Positions 49,207-58,550 of a stretch of DNA of 64,000 nt are shown piece after piece. Within the stretch, counting starts at the first letter, position 1. Each line of letters opens with the position of its first letter. Position numbers and translations under genes: made by a program. A model generated the notes under the pieces. That model did not search any database, was not told where the DNA came from, and saw nothing but the letters and a program-made list of their open reading frames with translations. The DNA lies in contig JAVMKO010000001.1 of the NCBI GenBank assembly GCA_032164245.1, forward strand, positions 245,901,644-245,965,643. The letters run 5' to 3'. The DNA is from Sternotherus odoratus (Eukaryota > Chordata > Testudines > Kinosternidae).

Positions 49207-50179
49207 ACTAGCATAAGTGCCCGGCGTTGCTCGGGTCAGTCGGAGGTGGGGAGGGGGCAGACAGTTGACACCCCCTGACCAACCCCAACACCCACCCTTC
49301 ACCCACCCTGACACCTTCCCACCCCCCCGACCAACCCCAACACCCCCCGGCTCACTTACCCCCCGACCAAACCCGACAACCCCACCTAACCCCCCAAAAC
49401 AAACCCGACACCCCCACCTCACCCCCCGACCGAACAGTGTATTTAATAATCTGTGTGCTACACAGTGCACCGTGAGCCGGGGGGGGGGGGTGTCGGGTTT
49501 GGTCGGGGGGTCAGGTGGGGGTGTTGGGTTTGCTTGGGGGGGGTCAGGAGGGGTTGTCGGGTTTGGTCGGGGGGTAAGTGAGCCGGGGGGTGTAGGGTTT
49601 GGTCTGGGGGGGTGGGAAGGTGTTGGGGTGGGTGAGGGGTGAGTGTTGCGGTTGGTCAGGGGATGTTGCGGTTGGTGGGGGGGTGAGGTGGGGGTGTCAG
49701 GTTTGCTTGGGGGGATGAGGTAGGGGTGTCGGGTTCGGTCGGGGGGTAAGTGAGCTGGGGGGGTGTCGGGTTTGGTCTGGGGGGGTGGGAAGGTGTCATG
49801 GTGGGTGAGGGGTGAGGGGTGGATGTTGGGGTTGGTCAGGGGGTGTTGCGGTTCGTGGGGGGGTGAGGTGGGGGTGTCGGGTTTGCTTGGGGGGGTGAGG
49901 TGGGAGTGTCGGGTTCGGTCGGGGGATAAGTGAGCCAGGGGGTGTCAGGTTTGGTCTAGGGGTGTTGCGATTGGTGTGGGGGGGGTGAGTGGGGGTGTCA
50001 GGTTCGGTCGGGGGGTAAGTGAGCCAGGGGGTGTCGGGTTTGGTCTGGGGGGGTGGGAAGGTGTTGGGGTGGGTGAGGGGTGAGGGGTGGGTGTTGGGGT
50101 TGGTCAGGGGGTGTTGCGGTTGGTGGGGGGGTGAGGTGGCGGTGTCGGGTTTGGTCGGGGGGTAAGTGAGCCGGGGGGG

Positions 50180-50243
50180 GTGTCGGGTTTGGTCTGGGCA
50201 TCCACCCCAACACCTTCCCCCCCCCCAGACCAAACCCAACACC
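50180..50243. repeat. Fold-back junction between G-rich and C-rich arrays
   Basis: The arm at 50180-50198 (TGTCGGGTTTGGTCTGGG region) pairs with 50224-50243 (CCCAGACCAAACCCAACACC) around a spacer of about 25 bases, with one mismatch. This is where the array orientation switches. Confidence 0.8.
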
Positions 50244-50582
50244 CACACCACACCCCTCACCCCCCCGACCCCCCCCCAGACCAACCCCGACACCCCCCCG
50301 GCTCACTTACCCCCCGACCAAACCCGACACCCCTACCTCACCCCCCCAAGCAAACCCAACACCCCCACCTCACCCCACCACCAACCACAACACCCCCTGA
50401 CCAACCCCAACACCCCCACCTCACCCCCCGACCGAACCCGACACCCCCACCTCACTTACCGTCCCACCAAACCCAACTCAGATCCGTCGCTGGGGGGGGA
50501 GGGTGCCCAGAGCCGAGGGATTCCGGGGACCTTCGCAGGTGGGGGGGGGCACAGAGCTGATGGAGTCCGGGGTTGAGGTGGG

Positions 50583-50960
50583 AGGGGCAGAGAACTGAGG
50601 GCTCTCCGGGGTTCCGTTGGGAGGGGGGAGGGGTAGAGAACTGAGGGATCTCCGGGGGTCCGTTGGGAGGGGGGAGGAGTAGAGAACTGAGGGATCTCCG
50701 GGGTTCCGTTGGGAGGGGGGAGGGGCAGAGAACTGAGGGATCTCTGGGGTTCTGTTGGGAGGGGGGAGGGGCAGAGAACTGAGGGATCTCCGGGGTTCCG
50801 TTGGGAGGGGGGAGGGGCAGAGAACTGAGGGATCTCTGCGGTTCCGTTGGGAGGGGGGAGGGGCAGAGAACTGAGGGATCTCCGGGGTTCCGTTGGGAGG
50901 GGGGAGGGGCAGAGAACTGAGGGATCTCCGGGGTTCCGTTGGAGGAGGGAGGGGTGAGCT
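50583..50960. repeat. 46-bp minisatellite
   Basis: About eight tandem units with a 46-base period, each containing AACTGAGGGATCTCCGGGG then TTCCGTTGGGAGGGGGGAGG. Units differ by a few substitutions. The minus-strand open frame across it is a product of the repeat, not a gene. Confidence 0.92.
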
Positions 50961-51235
50961 GAGCGAGTGAGGTGTCTGTTGGAGGGGGGTATTATGACAT
51001 CATCACCACCTAACCGCCCAGCCGATGTGATTGGCCCTGAAAGACTTTCACCCCTGGGGGGCATCAGAGGTGAGATCCGAAAATTTTTCGACCCTTACCA
51101 GCATCTAGACCCCAAGACCCCTCACTGTACCAAATTTCAAGTCTCTGACTCAAACGGTGCGGGAGGAGTTCGCAGTCATACGTACATACATACATACACA
51201 CATACATACACCACTTGACTTTTATATATATAGAT

Positions 51236-51694
51236 TTCCATTAAAATTAGGATTTGGAGCATTTTATAGCTGATCATTTCCAAAAAATACTAATTGAAAC
51301 TTTTCAATACTTTGCATACTTTTCAATTTCTTTTTAACAAAAAAGGTTATTTTTTTGCATCTAAAGCAATCAGTCATATTTTTGGTTGTTCAGATTAAAA
51401 TGAAAACATGAATTTCAGAAAAAAAGTAAATGGCTTCCTGCTGGAAGACTCTATAGAAGCCACAAGATCAAGTAGCACGAGAGAGGCAAGTATAGTTACC
51501 ACAAAGCGAAGTGTTTTATTAGTAAAACTGATGAGAAAAAAAGAAAAACACATTAAAAATGTTATGTTATTTCTTTTCATCATCATCAATATTTTCTGAC
51601 CAGCTCTGTTTATTAGTAATACTCAGAAAGAAACATAGCGAATCAACACTATATCTCATTGTAATTACACATACAGTTTTAATACATCGTCTAG
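51236..51694. other. Intergenic DNA, no feature recognised
   Basis: AT-rich linker between the unnamed element and a hAT-type MITE. Nothing was recognised in it. Confidence 0.5.
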
Positions 51695-51990
51695 CAGAGA
51701 GATCAGCAACCTTTGGCATGCGACCTGTCAGGGAAATCCACTGTAGCCTCTTCAGATTCAGGTGGTCGCAGCTTCCATTAGCCTCGGTTAGCTTTTCCAG
51801 ACCAAACAGCGTGAGGTTCAGGGATGTGCTGGCCACCACTTCTTGCAGCCCCCATTGGCCTGGAACAGTGATCCGCGACCAGTGGGGAGCTACGATTGGC
51901 TGAACCCGCAGATGCTGCAGGTAAACAAACCATCCTGGCCCGCCAGTGGATTTCCCTAAAGGGCCACGTGCCAAAGGTTGCCGATCCCTC
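51695..51990. mobile_element. hAT-type MITE, diverged full-length copy
   Basis: It starts CAGAGAGATCAGCAACCTTT and ends CACGTGCCAAAGGTTGCCGA then TCCCTC, with inverse ends. The interior shares CCATTGGCCTGG and GTAAACAAACC with its relatives. Flanks read TCGTCTAG on the left and TCATCTAG on the right (7 of 8), which suggests a target duplication overlapping the damaged end. Confidence 0.78.
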
Positions 51991-52207
51991 ATCTAGCAGA
52001 TCTCACTTTTATTCAGTTTAAAAACACCCTGCTCTCTTCTGTTTGACTTCACTTTCCTTTTTTCTTATCTTGGGGTCCAGATTTGTTTATTTTCTTCTCT
52101 TTATTTTGTCTTTCTGTTCCTTATTTCCACAGCCCCTAGCTTGTGGCTTCACTGTGTAGCCAAATCATAATTCAAAATTTCACAATCAGAGTGACTAAAG
52201 AAACCAT

Positions 52208-52680
52208 CTTAGATTCATAGAATATCAGGTTGGAAGGAACCATAGGAGGTCATCTAGTCAAAGCCCCTGCTCAAAGCAGGACCAATCCTTAACTAAATCA
52301 TCCCAGCCAGAGCTTTGTCAAGCCTGACCTTAAAAACCTCTAAGGAAGGAGATTCCACCTCCTCCCTAGGTAACCCATTCCAGTGCTTCACCACCCTCCT
52401 AGTGAAAAAGTTTTCCCTAATATCCAACCTAAACCTCCCCCTCTGCAATTAGAGACCATTACTCCATGTTCTGTGATCTGGTACCACTGAGAGCAGTCTA
52501 GATCCATCCTCTTTGGAACCCCCTTTCAGGTAGTTGAAAGCAGCTATCCAATCCCCCTTCATTCTTCTATTCTGCAGACTAAACAATTCCAGACTCTCCT
52601 CATAAGTCATGTGCTTCAGCCCCCTGATCATTTTTGTTGTCCTCCGCTGGACTCTTTACAATTTATCCACATTATCAGAT
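52208..52680 (-). mobile_element. CR1 LINE 3' end
   Basis: Antisense CR1. The left edge TTCATAGAATATCAGGTTGG is the complement of the CR1 3' terminus, followed by AGGTCATCTAGTC, CCAGCCAGAGCTTTGTCAAG, CTAGGTAACCCATTCCAGTG and TTCCCTAATATCCAACCTAA, the usual order in the CR1 3' region. The 60-codon minus frame at 52449-52631 (FNYLKGG wording) is part of this and not a host gene. The element is 5' truncated, as most CR1 copies are. Confidence 0.93.
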
Positions 52681-52940
52681 TTGTGAATAGTACATGTACA
52701 ATTGTCATTACAATCTCTACCATATATTATATGGAGTCAAGGCCTGTGTAAAGGAAACTCATTCTTCCTGTATTTCACAACAATAGTCTGAAAGCTCTCC
52801 AATGAGCTAGATTTTTTAAAATTCAAAGTGGGATTAAACTCTTTAGTGGTAGCCTGCATTTTGTGTCCAGCCTCAGATGTTTAAATGGAAGTTTCCACTA
52901 TATTTTGTGCCAATTTCTTATATCATAAATCTGCCACATA

Positions 52941-53142
52941 CAGTCGGACCCCGTAATACTGCGATATACTGCGTAATACTGCGATACTCCAAAAAACCCT
53001 GATCACGATAAGTGTGGGGTCACGGTATTGCGGGGCTCCACTGCATCAAAGCAGCACCCGCCGCTGACATCGGGAGCCAGCCTGCCCCGCTCTATAAACG
53101 GATTTGTGCTATCGCGGGGTGCGGTATTCTGGGGTCTGACTG
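52941..53142. mobile_element. Pogo/Tigger-type MITE with TA duplication
   Basis: A 202-bp element with ends CAGTCGGACCCCGTAATACT and, inverted, CAGTCAGACCCCAGAATACC, flanked by TA (52939-52940, 53143-53144). CAG-starting ends and a TA duplication indicate Tc1/mariner-superfamily transposition, with the pogo/Tigger branch as best guess. The interior is GC-rich and non-coding. Confidence 0.85.
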
Positions 53143-53144
53143 TA

Positions 53145-54980
53145 CTTCTAAGTAAGTTCTAATCCCTCAACAGAAAATTAATATAAAATATGTAAAAGAA
53201 ACAGAGGATCATAGATGGTGAAAACCTTGGAAATTCTGAGCTAAGGCGTGCATATTATTCTAACATAACTCTACTGTACGTAGTCATTGAAGCCTGTGTG
53301 ATCTCAGAATAGACGGTTACATGTAGTGACTATACTGGTACTGTATGTACTTCAAAGTCTAGACATGATGGGCATAACTAAGAGATACTGTCATCATATT
53401 TTGCCTCTGTCCTTGGTTTAAACTTTTCACAAATTAATAACAAAGGAGTTTTCATTTCTATTCTGCCTTTAATTTTGAACATGAAACAACATACCAAAGG
53501 ATGGAAACTAGTCTTGATTGTGAGACTATATCTATTACCCCATACAGAAAACATTTCCCATGAATTGCAATACTAATTCAAAAAGTTAAGCATTATAAAA
53601 TTTGCATTATATTGCATTAAATTGCATTATAGAGTTCAACATTTATTGTGATTTCAAGATCTACTTTGGTCAGTGTACAAGTTATTCTGTTTTTTTATTA
53701 GGATCTAAAACTCCAACTGGGATCCAAAAGTTAATTGCATCTTTTCTTGTTTCTGGATCATAATCAGTAACATTTTTGCAGGTTCAATTTTGCCTTCAGT
53801 TACATTGTCTTCAGATTTTCCCCTCACTTACATTTGTCCAACCCAAATGAAGACACTGGAGGGGCACAGGGGTAAATGAGTCAAATTTGGCCTTGAAATA
53901 GAAACTCATTGATGACATGTGAGCCACAATAAAATCCCTGACCTTTAACCATAGCTGTACTGGCTCTCCAGTGGTAACAGAAGGAGCCAATATTCAACTA
54001 TTTGTGGCATTAAAGTAAGCTGACCTGAATACACAAAGGGAGTTGATCTTTTGATTAAGAAGTGGTAATTTTTTAAATAATCTCTTCGCAGTGGAAGTGC
54101 ACTTTAAAGTTACATTAACAAAAATTGTTTTTACTTGTTATACCAGACCATGTGATCTCAGTTGTAACTTCATTTAAGTTAGTAAACAACTAACTTGAAT
54201 GCATTTGATGCCAGAAAGTAATATTATTTTCACTGATAATCCCTGTATCAAGTGATAGCCACTGAAAAAATTAAGCATGTCCTTGAATCAAGTGAAAAAA
54301 CAAACACCTTACTTTTGCCCTGGGGCCGGGGGCACTTCCTTTTGTACCTATGTTCCTTCATACCTATAGTGGTGTCTCTAATGTGTACTTTTGCAGATAG
54401 TGCAAATATTGTCACCCAGTAGGAATACACAAGCTTTGCAATTGAGTGCCTGTTATATTGTCAAGTGACATTTAGTATCATTTACTTTTTTGGCTGCCAT
54501 TTCCTTGTTTTGCATAATACATTTTTCTTACGTTAAAAACTGAAGCATAGGGAAATTTTAAAGTTTGAGTGCACCTGTGGGATGACAGCATGATAGACAT
54601 CTTTGAAATAAATGCAGACTTCTGGTGATCAGCTGCAACCCCATAAAGTGCCATTCTAGGATATGGCTGGCTTAAATTATATAATGCTGAACAATTACAG
54701 AAAAACATTGCATCATGTAAAATTGTAGCATGAGAAAAAAAGGTAGCGGTGTTTAGAGATGCAGCTGATCCTGCTTGCCATATGGCATGTCACTCACAGT
54801 AACAACACTTACATTTCTTCAGGAAGTACACTTACATATCAGTTAGTGAACAAGTTAGTACACATATCTTAATAGAAATTTGCGCTCATGTGCACTATGC
54901 ACTTTACACAGTCAAGGAATATGTCATAATCAATGTATCCACATAAATCTGAATGGCATTTTTAAAGTTCTTTTATTTAA
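53145..54980. other. Intergenic DNA, no feature recognised
   Basis: AT-rich sequence with only short frames. No gene or bounded repeat was recognised. Confidence 0.5.
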
Positions 54981-55852
54981 GACTAGCAAAAATACCCGGC
55001 GTTGCTCGGGTCCGTCGGAGGTGGGGAGGGGGCAGAGAGCTGAGCGAGTGCGGGGTCCGTTGGAGGGGGGAGGAGGCAGAGAGCAAACCTGACACCCCCA
55101 CCTCACTTACCCCTTGACCAACCCCGACTCACATTTTCACCCCCCCCACCCAAACCCAACACCCCCACATCACCCCCTACCAACCCCAACACCCCCTGAC
55201 CAACACCACACCTCACCCCCCGTAGACCAAACCTGATACACCCACCTCACTTTCCCCCCCAACCAAACCTGACACCCCTACCTACCACCACAAACAAACC
55301 CGACACCCACACCTCACTTACCCCTCGACCAAACCCAACACCCCCTGACCAACCCCGACACCTTCCCACCCACCCCCCCAGACCAAACCCAACACCCCTG
55401 GCTCACTTACCCCCCCGACCAAACCCGACACACCCACCTCACCCCCCGACCAAACCCGACACCCCTACCTCACTTACCCTCCAACCAAACCCAACTCGGG
55501 TCCGTCGCAGGTGGGGAGGGGGCAGAGAGCTGAGCGAGTGCGGGGTCCGTTGGAGGGGGCAGAGAGATGACAGAGTGCGGGGTCCATTGGAGGGGGGTAT
55601 TATGACATCATAACTATGTCACAGAGAACAGCAGCTGCCCAGCTGATGTGATTGGCCTTTAAATAATTTCACCCCTGGGGGGCGTCAGAGGTGAGATTTG
55701 AAAAAATTTCGACTCTTACCCTGATTAGCACCCTAAGACCTATAACTGTACCAAATTTCAAGTCTCTAGCTCAAACGATGTGGAAGGAGTAAGTGCACGT
55801 ACATACACGCATACATACACACATACACCATTTGACTTTTATATATATAGAT
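54981..55852. mobile_element. Unnamed element, copy 2, with C-rich array
   Basis: It shares its start (GACTAGCAAAAATACCCGGC then GTTGCTCGGGTC) and its end (ATACACCATTTGACTTTTAT then ATATATAGAT) with the copy at 49207-51235. The 3' unique part (GTACCAAATTTCAAGTCTCT) also matches. Its C-rich array, about 55090-55495, stays on one strand. The phrase TCCGTCG-AGGTGGGGAGGGG occurs at both ends of the array. Confidence 0.78.
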
Positions 55853-55859
55853 TATTCTA

Positions 55860-56255
55860 AATTCTGCATTTTAAAAATCATAATTGTTGTTGTGCATATG
55901 GTTCAAAGCAACTCTTATTAAAACAAAATAAAACATAACACCCCAACCCATGAACAAACAGTTAACATTGTACCCCATGCAAACAGGAATCTATGACCAA
56001 ACTGGCATAGTGTTTTATGAAGACCTGATGGAAAGTCAGTTGAAATCAATGGAAATGTTTCCATGAATTTGAATGAGCTTTGCACAGTTTGATGGGCCTA
56101 TACAGGTTTAGTGCTGTTTTCCAATGCCTGCAGACAATTAATGAACTGTATATGAAGCCTCTTTCCTGTGGAGTAGTCCAAACTTGGTCTGTCAAAAATG
56201 CAATGATTGTGTAGACAGGAACCAAGACTTGCAAGGTTCAGCTATTCCCTCTTGT
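55860..56255. other. Intergenic DNA, no feature recognised
   Basis: A linker of about 400 bases between two repeats, without recognisable content. Confidence 0.5.
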
Positions 56256-56259
56256 TGGT

Positions 56260-56970
56260 TTCAGTGAGCTTTAAGAGTTAAGACTTTGGGGTCATAGTGG
56301 ATAGTCTGCAGAACATAAGCTCTCAGGGCAGTGTTGTGGCTAAAAGGGATAATGTGGTCCTTGGATATATAAACAGGAAGATTATATTACCTCTGTATTG
56401 GCATTGCTGAGACTGCTACTGGAATACTGTGTCTAGTTCTGGAATCCACATTTCAAGAAGGATGGTGAAAATTGGCTAGAGTGCAGAGCAGAGCCATCAG
56501 AATGTATGCATGACTGGAAAACATGTCTCATAGTGAAAGACTCGAGGAGCTTGATCTCATTTAGTTTATAATAGAGAAAGTTTGATCACAGTCTATACGT
56601 ATGTATGTAGGTAAGAGAAGTTTTATAATAGAGGGCTCTTAAATTTAGCAGGCAAAGATAGAAATAAGATCCAATGCCTGGAAGTTGAAGCTAGACAAAT
56701 TCAGACTAGAAGTAGGGTGCCAATTTTTAACAGTGAAGGTAATTAACCATTGCAACAACTTAACCAGTGATTTTGATGGATTTGACACCACTGGCAATTT
56801 TTAAATCCATTTTGGATTTTTAAAAAAAGATATGCTCAAACACAAATATTGGACTTGAAGCAGGAACAAATACAGGGAAGTTCTATAGACAGTTATACAG
56901 GAGGTCATACTGGATGATCACAATACTCCTTTCTGGCCTTAAAAACAAACAAAAACAAATCTATGAATTT
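56260..56970 (+). mobile_element. CR1/L3-like LINE 3' end
   Basis: Plus-strand LINE remnant. It contains CTACTGGAATACTGTGTCTAG (the 'LLEYCVQFW' coding region), AGAGCAGAGCCATCAGAATG and AAGACTCGAGGAGCTTGATC, then ends GGAGGTCATACTGGATGATC, ACAATACTCCTTTCTGGCC and AATCTATGAA, the CR1-type terminus. Frames are broken throughout. It abuts the pogo-type MITE at 56999. Confidence 0.88.
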
Positions 56971-56998
56971 ATAAATCAAATCACTTTTTATTTTGGTA

Positions 56999-57408
56999 CA
57001 GTAAAACCTCGATTTAACGGACTAATTCGGGCGAGGGGGTGTCAGTTAAATCAGAAAGTCCGTTATTTAATAATAAAAAAAACCCCGAGCTGTTGGAGCA
57101 GCAGCCCACCCGCCACAGGGCCGGGGCGGCAGCTCCGCAGCCCACCTGCTGACGGGACCCGGGAAGCAGCCGGGAGCCGTCAGCCAGCCCGCCCGCCTGC
57201 AGGTGGGAGCCGGCAGACAGCCCGCCCGCAGGCGGGACCCGGGGGGGAGCCGGCAGACAGCCCGCCCGCAGGCGGGACCCGGGTGGCAGCCGGGAGCCGG
57301 CAGCCAGCCCTCGACAATGGATTTCGGATGCATCAGACTTGCTTAGAAATTTTGTCTGTTGCATCCGAAGTCCGTTAAATCAAGGTCCGTTAAATCGAGG
57401 GTTTACTG
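56999..57408. mobile_element. Pogo/Tigger-type MITE with GC-rich minisatellite
   Basis: A 410-bp element. Its ends are CAGTAAAACCTCGATTTAAC and, inverted, CAGTAAACCCTCGATTTAAC, flanked by TA (56997-56998, 57409-57410). The interior (about 57090-57310) is a GC-rich minisatellite repeating phrases such as CAGCCCGCCCGCAGGCGGGAC. Long open frames on both strands follow from the repeat and are not genes. Confidence 0.9.
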
Positions 57409-57410
57409 TA

Positions 57411-58183
57411 TATTTATAGCTGTTGATGGAGTCCCTTATAATTTTCAGGGATTATTTTGATATTTACTTTTTGATACTAATGTTTTCTGATCTATCCTGT
57501 AGCTTATTTGTTCTATCTAACTACTCCTGTCTTACAAAATCCTAGTCAGATGCCCAAGAATAGTATTTATTTTGCACTTTGCAATTTCCCTGAGCTTTTT
57601 TTCCTGCTAGGAGAGTAAGTGTCTTTTCCATCAGTCACTCTGCTAAGTCAGTTAGCCATTCTCAAACTTATAGATGATGGTCCTGCAGTCCTACCTCAGG
57701 CAAAAATCCCATTGGTTTCAATGCATTAGTGAATTGGGCTTTATCTATAAAATTCTTTGTCAACAGCAATTTAAAACCAGCTTGGCAAATCACTAGAAAA
57801 TATACTAAAGGGAAATATTCCATAGTGACAGGAAAAAGGAGTGCGTTACAGATAGATCTTTTCCATTTCTAAACTCTATTGGCCTGATTACCACCAAAAC
57901 TGGAGTAATTACTGAAGTTATAATAACGTAAAACCCATGGAAATGAGGAGAGAATCAGGGTCTATGATGATATTATAATGTAAATGAGTTGAGCAAACAG
58001 TACTGTTCTTAAGAGTTTTTCTTCACAGCATGATACCTACTGAGATTTTTCTTTTCATTTTCAGTGGCACAGGTTCTTTTTCAGCAACAGGCAGAATTTG
58101 CACCTTAACAAACATTGGACAGCAACAGAGGGATATTGGTGAAACTTTTCTTTGGTTTCCCCACATTTTCAGCCTTATTTGGC
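57411..58183. other. Intergenic DNA, no feature recognised
   Basis: The interval between the pogo-type MITE and the Harbinger element. No gene or named repeat was recognised. Confidence 0.5.
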
Positions 58184-58186
58184 TTA

Positions 58187-58203
58187 GGGCATGTCTTCAC
58201 TAC
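58187..58203 (+). repeat. Harbinger left terminal inverted repeat
   Basis: GGGCATGTCTTCACTAC. It matches the right end with one substitution (C/T at position 4). Looser similarity (TCGATGTT, GGTCGAATT) continues inward on both sides. Confidence 0.92.
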
Positions 58204-58550
58204 CACTTTAAATCGATGTTAACAACGTTAGGTCGAATTAAACGTGTACCTGTCTTCACATGCATGCCCTTAACGTCGATGTAAAGGGCCCTCAAGATCG
58301 ATCTTGGAACTCCAGCCTAACCAGAGACATAAGGCTAATCTCAACATTCCAAGCTTGACCGTGGGCTAGTGAAGACGGAACCCGACATTAATAGCCTCCA
58401 GAGGCTGTCCCACAATGCTCCATTCTGACCGCTCTGGACTGCCTCACTACTGCTCCACTGTGACCGCTCTGCACTGCACTCTGAACTCGCTGCTCTGGCC
58501 AGGTAGATAAGACCCGGGAACATTTGAATACCATTTCCTGTTGGGTCAGC

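Larger units (their letters stand above)
49207..51235. mobile_element. Unnamed element, copy 1, with strand-flipping G/C arrays
   Basis: It opens with TACTAGCATAAGTGCC then CCGGCGTTGCTCGGGTC and closes with a CATACATA tract and TGACTTTTATATATATAGAT. The same opening and closing phrases bound the copy at 54981-55852. The interior has arrays of units of about 30 bases around ACCAAACCCGACACCCCC. They lie C-rich on the plus strand at about 49258-49437, G-rich at 49478-50195, and C-rich again at 50200-50470, followed by a 46-bp minisatellite. No reverse transcriptase or transposase is seen. Long open frames here are repeat artefacts. Confidence 0.75.

Noticed and set aside
49207..49235. The short hairpin CCCGGCGTTGCTCGGG as a possible hammerhead ribozyme or Helitron end
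   Set aside because: I found no CUGAUGA/GAAA hammerhead core and no CTRR end with an upstream hairpin. The palindrome alone is not enough.
49217..50576. Open frames of 102-165 codons rich in Pro, Thr, Asn or Gly, Val
   Set aside because: They are translations of the C-rich and G-rich repeat arrays and change strand with the array. No real protein is indicated.
50456..51064. A 202-codon minus-strand frame with repeated 'SQRNPGDPSVLCPSPLP'-like units
   Set aside because: It is produced by the 46-bp minisatellite, which gives long open frames by repetition.
56914..57378. A 154-codon plus-strand frame rich in Pro, Ala and Gly
   Set aside because: It crosses the end of a MITE and its GC-rich minisatellite. 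No start context or domain supports it.
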